Source: Lumbricus terrestris (lineage: Eukaryota; Annelida; Clitellata; Crassiclitellata; Lumbricidae). Taken from it: a stretch of DNA of 64,000 nucleotides. A program made the translations under genes and the position numbers. Under the pieces are notes generated by a model. It saw nothing but the letters and a program-made list of their open reading frames with translations. It did not search any database and had not been told where the DNA came from. Shown here in pieces: positions 51,055 to 61,152 of the stretch; positions within the stretch are counted from its first letter, which is position 1, and the number at the start of each line of letters is the position of its first letter. The stretch is from positions 46,685,099 through 46,749,098 of the forward strand of contig OX457039.1 in NCBI GenBank assembly GCA_949752735.1, in the 5' to 3' direction.

Positions 51055-53015
51055 TATGGCGCCCTGCAGGTTATCTCGTGATACATGATGCACACTTGTC
51101 GATGTCTATATAGCTAATATCCGGACATAGACGCGATAAGTCATATATTCTTTATTTATGACCGAGACACCGAGTGTCTCTAAACCAGTGACAGTGAGAG
51201 TTATAGGCCTACAATTTCAGTAGATCGCATCAAGGTCATGGGAGTTGTTCATAGGGTTGAAGGAATGAAATACATAAGATATTAAAAATTTCAACGATTT
51301 TTGGCGGCTCATAAGACATGTGAAGAGTAAAATAGCCTACTGGATGGACGCCATTGCTCTAAAGTCTAAACAAACGACGAAACACAATATACCTTGAACA
51401 ACCAGCACAATTTTACCAGCTGCACGCAAAATCACCGTAGACAAATACGGTAGTAGGCCTATAGTCAGTGAGTTCACTGACCAGTTTGTTTAAAGTTTCG
51501 AACAGACACCTGCAGTCTAAAGTTGCAAAACGTTTATAAGCAGCTGTGAAAACGCTGCACGTAATGGCTCATCCTTGTGAAATTGGGGAAATATAGGCTC
51601 ACATGTCGCATGCAAGTATAGCGTCCCTGTCCAAAGTATCATTTGGGTTACACTTATATTCAAAAACATCCAAAAGAATATAAGAAATGTTAGACGAGTT
51701 ATGAATAAACGAAAACCCTGGTTCTACTGTTTATCCTCTCTGTTTTAATCTCAGACGTTCGTCTAATTTTGCTGATACCTGCATAAAAAAACTAAACTTT
51801 CGATAATTATTTTCTTCTCCTTATAAATGTTATTTTGAGATCACGTGGGAGTCAGCAGATGTGCGGCGGATGCGCTCTTTGCGCTCTTCTATGATTTCTA
51901 TTTTCATAATAATTATTTTTGGCGTCTCTTTTGAAATGAAAGACTCAATTGTTTACCTGGATCTATTTTCAGACTTGTTGAGACGGTCTAAGTCCAAGAT
52001 CTCTCAACGCTTCACAATGGCGCTAATACCTAATAGGCTACTTGCATGAATTTCCATACAGAGCCAGGCACCAGCCATGTGCCTAACCCTTTAACAACCA
52101 GCCGCATATGTTTCCATGCATTTTAGTACGCGCTGGTCGTCAAAAGGTCAAGTCACTGCCGCCATGCGTGGGTGCCAATGATTTAATCCCAGCCATCATC
52201 TTCAACCGTATCCTTTCTCCATCGACATCAAACATCCTCCCCCTCTTCAGTCTGCATTGTATTATCTTTCACTGTGAGCCAACCACTTCACAGTCAGCTC
52301 ATTATGCATCACTGCAACAGTCCAGCTCAACAACTATTTATTCGTTCCATTTCCAGATTTTCTACACCACGTCGCATCACTTTTTAACGCTAAGAAATTA
52401 CTCCACCTCTCTCCCCCTCATCCTCTTTCATATCTGCATATTATTATGGCCATAAATAATCATTCGCCCACTCCTAAACGAAAAGCACCTAACACCCTCC
52501 ATAAATAAATGCCGTATTCCAATTTCCAAGCACCCGTCTGCAGATGTAATCGGTGTCAACAGAAACACGTATCATTCTTTCCTCTCATCATGCTATGACG
52601 ACAAACCTGACGTCTGGTCATTCATCAGCTCACATCGCAAGTCGAACTGGTCATCAAAATGTTCAGCCTCCAATCACGCGGACGATACTCCTCCCTTCCT
52701 CATATCGTTGATGTCCTCGCATGTTTTTATATCCAACGTAGCTTACTGTTATTACGCGTTTGACTCGTCATTTCTCACTTTCAAACTATACCGAAGTAAC
52801 CAATGTCTGAAAGCCATCGTGTTACTTTGCTGAACTAGACACTTTGGTTGAGGGAATTAAAATTTATCTTCTATTTATTGTTGTCACTACATGCATTATG
52901 CAGTGCACCAAATGATTTTATTCTTACCTGCGATAATTTCAAATTTCAAGTCGACGAAGCTTCTGGTCCACCAAAACCACGGACTACTCTGCGTCTGTCT
53001 ATGTTCCTGCCTCGG
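51055..53015. other. Unassigned stretch
   Basis: AT-rich DNA; no exon, RNA gene or element boundary recognised. Confidence 0.45.
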
Positions 53016-53017
53016 TG

Positions 53018-53021
<4 letters not shown>

Positions 53022-53114
<93 letters not shown>

Positions 53115-53245
53115 GTTTCTCTCTATGTCTCAGTCGTTTTGTCTCGGTCTCTGTCTCTGTCTGTTTCTGTCTATCTCTGTCTGTCTCTGTCTCTGTCTCT
53201 GTCTCTCTCTGTCTGTCTGTTTATCTGTCTCTCTCTCTCTGTCAC
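53022..53245. repeat. (CT)n and degenerate CTGTCT tract
   Basis: A perfect (CT)n run at 53022-53112 (about 45 units), then imperfect TCTGTCTC and CTGTCTG repeats. Confidence 0.95.
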
Positions 53246-53249
53246 GGTG

Positions 53250-54285
53250 TTAAGTTATCTCCCCGTCTCCACCAAACCACCCAAACTGCATTCATTTCAT
53301 TAAGCATTCAAACGCTTTATATAATTATGCTATTTGTCGTCCTCTCTTTTTCTTTTTCCAACCTCTCTCATCTTGACCCTCTTGTCCGCGTGCAATTCCA
53401 CCATGTTTTCATTTTATTTCACGGAGTCATGAGACGGTCATGTGAAAATGTTGCTTGTGTTCATTGATGCTGTGAACGAATCAGAGTCAGTCGAGCATCA
53501 AACGACGCAGAAAGGATTGGAAACAAAAGCCATGGCCTTCCAATTTCGCTAACGAATATATTACAGTATTTGCTCCATGGGGCTTACAGCAATAAATGCA
53601 CTTGACCATAAGTTATCAGATATATCGGGTCAAGCATGTCAGATGAACACAACCATGCATTAGAGATATTGAAATGTTATAAGTTCCAGGATCCTCCAAA
53701 AGGCATACATTTAAAATAAATTTCAATATAGTAGGCCCTATACATGCGTACATACAACGCTATGCCTATATATATATATATTTATTTATGTGATATTATA
53801 TGTAAATGACTAGGTTTGTCGTGGATTCGTGGATGAAAGGTTGATTTGGGGTCGCAGGCGTGATGAGCGAGTTGGGAAAATGCGCTATGGAAAGGTCAAA
53901 GAATGACTGATGAGCGGTGAAAGCCGAGGGATATCGAAGGACGACGAACCGAAGAACGGGAACGAGGTGCAACGAGGTATATAACGAGGCTGCATGGTGA
54001 CATATGCAATGCATAATGGAAAGCCTGCATGGTGATGTTAATGATGGGTTTCGTGAACGCATGTATAATGGTATATATCTTACAATTATAATCTTACAGC
54101 CTATATTCCTTGTAATATAATATACAAACATAATTATGCCTTTTGATGTGTACATTTGAGTCGAATTGTGAATTTAGAGGCTCAAGCAAAAATCGGTGGA
54201 AAGTGCTCAAAGAAATAGTAAAATAAAGGCGAAACTTATATCCTGGTAAACGCTAAGAATTTATTCACTTGTTCTAAAGTAAATC
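53250..54285. other. Unassigned stretch
   Basis: No exon recognised; contains a (TA)n run at about 53767-53785. Confidence 0.4.
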
Positions 54286-54289
54286 TGTT

Positions 54290-54372
54290 TCATTTATTTA
54301 TTATTATGATTTTTATTTATCCATTGCTATATCGTCCCTTCAAGCTTTATCACGAGCATATTTGAGCACATT
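54290..54372 (-). mobile_element. SINE 3' tail fragment (minus strand)
   Basis: On the minus strand: GATAAAGCTTGAAGGGACG, ATATAGCAATGGATAAATAA and an A/T-rich end, matching the SINE/LINE tail. Confidence 0.6.
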
Positions 54373-54556
54373 GTCTGATTTCGATGACAGCAGAGTTCGT
54401 CAGTGACCAGCCATCAACAAGAGGTAGAATATTCATTTCCAGGTTACCAGATGCATAAGATTTTCACATTCATTGTCATGGAAGTGGCGTGCACTTCTGA
54501 GTGTAAGTTTCAAAATACCAAAACAACGTGAAAAAAAAGAAAAAATAATCCATATA

Positions 54557-55748
54557 CAGGGTGCGGCCAAAAAAAATACCCCATTACGAAAATCGCGATT
54601 TCTCAAAAACCGCTGAATATTTTGTTACAAAATTTCGCCTATCTATTTGTCGCATATATGTCTACAACTTGGCTAAATCTAACGAAATTCGATTCATGAA
54701 CACCAAAATGGTGCAACCCTGAAGTGAAACAATGTCATTTTCGTTTCAACAGACATTTATTGACAGCAATAACAGCAATAAGTAGCAAAGTAGCGACGCA
54801 AACAGAAATGTAACAAAGCGCAAGGTTAGGCTACTTATTGTTGTTGACAAGATTAGGCCAAACTGTTAAGTTTTGTGCATCGAATGTTCGAAGTGACCAC
54901 CGTTTGCTTTTACGCAAGCTTGCAGGCGTTTTCGAAAGCCCATGGAGAACAGACTTCTGAATGGTCTCAAGTGGCAAGTCATTCCAGATGATTTGCATCG
55001 TAGTTTTCAGTTCAGAAATGTTCTTTGGCTTTGTGGGAAGTTTGTTGTAAGTCTCAAGCATTGCACCCCAGACAGCATAGTCGAGTGGGTTCATATATGG
55101 GGAATTTGGCGGCCATGAATCCCTGTCGATGAAGTCCGGACAATGACTTATTAACCAATCTTGGGCCAGCTTGGTGCCGTGAGCGGGCGCTCCATCTTGC
55201 TGAAAAGTGAACTGATTTCCCAAGACAGTGTGACAGTCATCAACAAACTTGGGAAAAAGATTCTCCATGTAGTATTTAGCATTGACTATGGCCTTCTCGT
55301 CAATGAAATGCAAGCGTCCTTTGCCCTCATAGCTGACACCTGCAGAAACCATGATGTTGGGAGAGAACTTGGCTCTCTCGACCAACAGGCGGCTTGGATG
55401 GATATCGACTTTTTTCTTCGCCCAGACGCGGTTATTTTGAGTATTAATGGGTGGATTGATGTAAAAGATCTTTTCATCGATGAAGAAAACCTTATTATGG
55501 CACACTGCAGGCTAATTTATGTAAAATTATGATTTCCCATTTCGTGAATGCCGTGTTAAATTGAAAAAATGCAGCTCTTTCTTCTGCCTGCTGTCATTAT
55601 CACAAATATAAAGATACTGACATAAAATTTTCAAGTAATATGCAGAAATATGTTACGAATAAGAATGAAAATATTTGTAAGAAAATATTCCGCGGTTTTC
55701 GAGAAATCGCAATTTTCGTAATGGGTTATTTTTTTTGGCCGCACCCTG
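54557..55748 (-). mobile_element. Tc1/mariner-superfamily (DD37D, maT-like) transposon, internally deleted
   Basis: A 1192-bp element. It starts CAGGGTGCGGCCAAAAAA and ends TTTTTTGGCCGCACCCTG, bounded by TA on both sides (54555-54556 and 55749-55750). The inverted repeats extend 67 bp (54557-54623 and 55682-55748) with about five mismatches. The transposase on the minus strand lacks its N-terminal DNA-binding part, so this copy cannot move by itself. Confidence 0.93.
54831..55505 (-). pseudogene. DD37D mariner/maT transposase, C-terminal fragment
   Basis: A 224-codon minus-strand frame that opens just after an in-frame stop (55514-55512) with no good ATG. Catalytic residues: D in VFFIDEKIF, D in FQQDGAPAHG, and D in SPYMNPLDYAVWG. 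Thirty-seven residues separate the second and third Asp, the DD37D signature of the maT group within Tc1/mariner. A full enzyme (about 340 residues) also has an N-terminal paired helix-turn-helix region. Only ~175 bp remain between this frame and the terminal repeat, so that region has been deleted. The catalytic part is otherwise intact. Confidence 0.9.
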
Positions 55749-55959
55749 TATAATCCAATAATACAAAAATAATTGTTACAACAAAAGAATATATTTGAAA
55801 CATGAAAGTAAATGCATATGTGACAAAATCAATTTAAAATATGGAAATAAATTCCCATGTTATAGGAGAAAGCGATTTAGGCTACACTAAAGGAAACAAT
55901 TTCAAATCGGCATATAACAGGAAAAACATCAATTTAAAAAACTAGAAAAGTCACATCTT

Positions 55960-56445
55960 ACGGTGACCTTACAAAATGTCATGCAGCAAATGGCACAGAC
56001 AAAATGTCATAGGTAGAAAAGAGCAAATGAGAGTTAATTTTTATGACTGATAATCTCAAAATCAAAATCCTAGTTTTTATCATCGACAAAGAGACATTAC
56101 AAGAGTTCTTAATGTCAATGTTATATGTTGTTTCGATAATATACAAACACATATATAAACACCTGAAACCAGCTTTATTCAGCATCGTAGTGGTACTAAG
56201 TAGTTAAGTATAGTCAGCTGTTGCTTTCTCCCCGATTTTACCATCGAAAATGTTTTGTTAAAATCGCTTTTCAGTCAATTGTGAGATCATCAATAATCAA
56301 TTGTTAAAATAATCACTAATTTTATTCTTTTATTCTTATGACATTTTGTCCGTGACTTTTCGTAATTCGACAATTTATCGTTATGACATTTTGCCCGAAC
56401 CACTTTGTCCGCCACATTGTGTCGCATGACATTTTGGCATGAAAA
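55960..56445. mobile_element. Possible MITE with ACAAAATGTCAT motifs
   Basis: The left side has CAAAATGTCATGCAGC and GACAAAATGTCATAGG; the right side has the reverse orientation three times (ATGACATTTTGTCC, ATGACATTTTGCCC, GCATGACATTTTGG). The order suggests inverted subterminal arms around ~350 bp of AT-rich DNA. No precise ends or target duplication could be fixed. Confidence 0.4.
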
Positions 56446-56564
56446 CAATCTTGCATGTCAATTTACACAAGCAAACCTATACTTCAATGATGCTTCAATC
56501 AAATTGAACTTTCGAAATGTCCCTTCTGTATTCATAGGCTGCATTATGTATTTTGACATTATTG

Positions 56565-56627
56565 AATTCTACAGCGCCCACTCGAAAGCCGACCGAGGGA
56601 CACCAGTTTATTCACGAGCGCTGCGTT
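56565..56627. repeat. Interspersed repeat C, copy 2
   Basis: TTCTACAGCGCCCAC, then GGGACACCAGTTTATTCACG, shared with 22580-22637. A TTTATT at 56607-56612 (AATAAA on the minus strand) could be the poly(A) signal of the chitinase gene about 205 bases after its stop. Confidence 0.5.
56607..56612 (-). promoter_or_regulatory. Possible chitinase poly(A) signal
   Basis: AATAAA on the minus strand about 205 nt downstream of the TGA at 56816. It is the first canonical hexamer noticed past the stop and lies inside interspersed repeat C. Confidence 0.3.
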
Positions 56628-56815
56628 GAGTCAAAAGGATTGTCCGTAAGGGTAGTCCAGAGGAAGCAAGAGATCATGTCTGTTTGACGTCATTTAAGGA
56701 CCATTTTCGAATAAATCAGAGGAGGACAAAGTTGTCCTTGAATTCGCCAAATCAAAATAACAATTAATTTGTCCTTCATGACTAAGAAAACAGCTGAGCA
56801 TTTGCGGCGAACTGC

Positions 56816-57075
56816 TCAGCGTCGGATAGGCCGCTTCTTTGCAGGTCGATTCCCAGGACGTTGGATCCTGCCTGGTCGACGTCCATCGATTCCACACTCT
56901 TCTTGCCTTTCAGGACTCAAGCCATACCACCAGTTGCAGACGTGGTAGATATCGTCGTAGTACAGTCCAGGTGGGCACGGTACCTCAGTCGGAACTCCAT
57001 GCGAGCAATAGAAGAATGTCGTGCAGTTGTTTGGATTGACGTATTGTGACTCAGGTTTTCCGTCACAGGTAAAAA
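56816..57075 (-). CDS. Chitinase terminal exon: CBM14 chitin-binding domain
   Basis: A 260-nt exon (2 bases + 85 codons + TGA) from acceptor TGATTCTTAACAG. It encodes FTCDGKPESQYVNPNNC, TTFFYCSHGVPTEVPC, PPGLYYDDIYHVCNWW and SPERQEEC. Cysteine spacing and the aromatic residues (YFYC, LYYD, VCNWW) match peritrophin-A/CBM14. A 25-residue basic tail (RRPGRIQRPG, KKRPIRR) follows the last cysteine, which is unusual for the family. Confidence 0.92.
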
Positions 57076-60000
57076 CTGTTAAGAATCATAATGACAGCGC
57101 TTTAGGACATAGTAAGAAAGATAGGCATAAGCTTAGGCCTATACGCTACAGACAACTGCAAATAATGCATTATGAAAATGTATCAGTGAAATTACTTTGT
57201 GTATCTGGAAATAATTAATGTCGGAACTGTGCTTTGATGAGACGATTTAAACGAAGCAACGAGTTCGCGTGCGTAGATAGTTGCGTTGAAACGTGTGTTT
57301 GTTTGTTTGTTTATTGGTATGTGTGTGTATGTAGGTCTATTTATATGCGCAGGTGTGTGTTGCACATTAAGGTAGAGTATTTTCATTAAATCACAAGAGC
57401 ACAGGTTACCAATAAAACTTAAGCTTAAGTAGGCCTAAACATGCAAAGTAATTTAGTCTAATGGAATGGAAGTGAAGCCTAAATTATGCAGATATATAGG
57501 CTATACGTGCTGCAGATGCCTACATTCGTAGATGCATATAAATTATCAATTTATTCATAAATGCATACGTTCACACATGCAATAGGCCTACATAATTATG
57601 ACAATTGTTTTGCTACATTGGCTGCTGATCGAATTCCGTTACTAATTCAGTGACTCTCACCAACGGTGGATCCAACGACCGCTGGAGTTGTAGTTGGAGC
57701 TGGAGTTGGCGTGGTTGTGGTAGTTGGAGCTGGAGTTGGCGGGCTGCTACTGGTTGGAGCAGAAGTTGTCGTGGTTGTGGTTGTGGTGGTTGTGGGTGTA
57801 GCGGTTGGCTCAGCGGTTTTAATGGTTGTGGTGGTTGTGGGTGTAGCGGTTGGCTCAGCGGTTTTAATGGTTGTGGTGGTTGTGGGTGTAGCGGTTGGCT
57901 CAGCGGTTTTAATGGTTGCGGTGGTTGGAGCAGCGGTTGTCGTGGTTGTGGTTGTAGTGGTTGGCGCAGGGGCTGTTGTGGGTGTAGTGGTTGGCGCAGG
58001 GGTTGTTGTGGGTGTGGTGGTTGGCGCAGGGGTTGTTGTGGGTGTGGTGGTTCCCGTGGAACATTCCCTGCAACATACATCGATCGAACTACATAACATT
58101 TGCGCGATCAACAGAATGGAAATGCAGTCTATTGTCTGTGTTGTTACAGTTGAAACTACGAAGATAGCGGATTTCACATTCAATCGTTGCTCTAGTTTCA
58201 CGCTATACATCTTAGTTCCGCTCCATCTTACTTGCGCAATCTCTGCCTCCTGTGTCCGACGTGGCAGTGCGTAAGGTTCTTCGCACTGCAACATGGGGAA
58301 CTCGCAGTTCCCGGGCTCGTTTTCCTGCTAAGCAACGCCGATCTTTATCGGTTGCAGGTCCATCCATCTGAATGACCTTCCGGACCAGCTGCGTATAAAT
58401 TGCCTCTGATCAATCAAACATAGTTTCATTATTTTATTTAAGCCATCAGCCCATGAAGGCTTGAAATCAGTCACTGCATTTAGGCATAGATAGCAAATGT
58501 CCAATACCAGTTGAGTCGTGGCAAAGTGAACAGCCAACGAGCTAAACAGGTTCAGACAGCGAGCACTGTTGAGTTGAAATCCGGCAGAATGTCTGATTTT
58601 ACATCTCAATAATTTCGGTAGCATCAGCCTACACGTGTTGTCATCCGATAACTTACTTTTCCACTCGATGTGTGTAAGTAAAACGATCGCACGTTCTAAC
58701 CTATGGTTTGAATTCGCACTTGTTTGCACTTTGACAGTGCCAGTCCCAAGTCTGGATAAAGGAGGAGGGCGGCGCTAGTGATATATGTTATCACACAGCG
58801 TCGTTGAACTGAAACTACTAGGCCTACTACTCTCAGAGGCGGATCCAGGGGGCCAATCGAAAATTTCTGTATCCGCCCTTGACTACTCTAACCTATGGGT
58901 CAGACTCCACATCACAAGTTGTTCACACACATTTGACTTATACGCAGATTCTCCCCACCCTGCCCGCTTAATGATCTCAACAAATAAATAAAGCCAGACA
59001 AACAACTTTTACGACATGGTGGTGTAGTCACTGTAGTGGGTATGTTCGTTGCCTTGCGGCCAGAGGTTTCCAGGTTCGAATCCACCTCAAGCCGCTGTGT
59101 AACGACCTTGAGTAAGTCCTTCACTCACAATTGCTCGGGCGCTTCGGCGTGAAACTCCGATGCAGTGTTCGTGCTGTACTCGGGAGCACCTCTGAGTAGG
59201 TGGCTTGACGAGGCGCTATAGAAATGGATAAATAAATAAATAAAAAGACACGAGTCAAATCACATGGTAGTCATATTTACGCTTTGGGTTTGAGGTATTC
59301 ATTAGCCTTAAGGATTAATGGATATGGTCCCGCGTCGCATCCGAGAGTCCCACTGAAATCGTCCAGATCGACGTTCCACACCATCCATCCAGAGTAACAG
59401 TTGTCCACTATATAATCAACCTTTAGAAACAAAAAGATATATCGGTCAGAATCAATCAATCAACAACAATTAGCAATCAAACAGCAGCAACTGATGAACA
59501 TTCGTCCAGTGAGTTTCATGGCGTCAAACTTCATTGTACAGTAGCAGCTCGTATTTTCAGTTCAATACAATATCCGTTTATTAGACAATCAAAGTTGCCA
59601 CAAGCGCAATCTTGTTTGTACGTGTCTACTCGTTTTTAAAACAAATGCATACATTGCAAGGAATGGAATCTCAAGAAAGGTAATCCTGAAGTTAGATACA
59701 AATGTAGACTTCACAGCATCCCAATATCCAAGTCTAAACTCAAAATGGTGCAGTGGGTGCATACCCACAGCTGAAGGCTGCTGTGAGCATGCACGCTTAA
59801 GGAACGAGTCTTGAGTCTTAGAATACAAGTACTTGATGAGATTAGTCTTAAGTCCAAAAAGATTGTAAAAATTCAGAGGGATGAGTCTTACATGTACGTT
59901 TTCCAAAATGATACGAAACTCAAAGACATTCCATAGTCGAATATTCAAGACGACACAATGCTGAAGGAAATGAGTCTTCAATTTGATAAGCTGAACTCTT

Positions 60001-61073
60001 GACCCCTCGTTCTCGAACTGCTATAATGCAGCGACGCTCTTTCTCAGTGGCTGGCCCTAGAACCTGGAATGGGCTCCATGTTGCTCTCCGCCTGGTGCCT
60101 AGAGGTGGGTGTAGGACATTAGCCCCCTGGACATTATCCCCCCCGGACATGATCCCTCCCGGACATTGGCCCCCGGACATATTCCCCCCCGGGGTAGGAC
60201 ATTATCCCCCCCAGTCTAAGATATCATTACCTAAAAACTGATGGATCCTGAAAATATAGCAATAGGCCTATGTGAAGCTAATATCTATACATCACACTAA
60301 GCTTAGCCTACAGTTTATCTTTGTAAAAAGGTCAATTAATTCCAGGTTTGATATGTATATGGTAAAACATTTAATGGTCTTAAATGTAGAACGGGATATC
60401 GGATTGACGCTTATAAGTCTACGAAGTTCATACGTATAGGCCCTATGACGTTGACAGACCTTCGTAGGCCTACTGACTGGCTATCTACGATTCTACTGTA
60501 TTGAATCTAATCTTGAATGGAAACGACGCTAATAAGGCTACACAGCTTAAAAGTAGCCTAGCTGAATTGACGTTAACAAACCTTTCTTGTAGACACTAAA
60601 CAAATAGGCCATTCGTACGATTCCCATTCGTTAATTTCAAATCTTATTCTAGGCCTGCTGACACAGTTGATACGTTAATAGACACTAAAGACGATTCCCA
60701 TTCGTTCATTTCAACTCTACAAATAGACGCTGGAAACGACGCTAATAAGGCTGCAAAGCTCAGGTGTAGTTAACTTACATTAACAACTTTCGAAGTCTTA
60801 TCGGTGACGGCGTTATTCTACGATTTGCACACTGGGGGGGATCATGTCCGGGGGGATAATGTCCTACGAAAAATCGGGGGGGAACATGTCCGGGAGCTAA
60901 TGTCCGGGAGGGATCATGTCCGGGGGGGATAATGTCCAGGGGGGCTAATGTCCGTTCCCCCTAGAGGTCACACCACTATGTTTCTTTCTCACTTAAAATC
61001 TGCCTTATTTAGCCGTTGTTGGACTGGGAGCGCTTCTGAGTAGTTTACATTGAAGGTGCCCTATATAAAAGTC

Positions 61074-61152
<79 letters not shown>

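Noticed and set aside
59277..59285. Reading TAA at 59277 as the only end of the chitinase
   Set aside because: The GTAAAT donor here, a phase-matched Thr/Pro exon and a phase-matched CBM14 exon downstream make a longer protein far more likely; the short form is kept only as a possible isoform.
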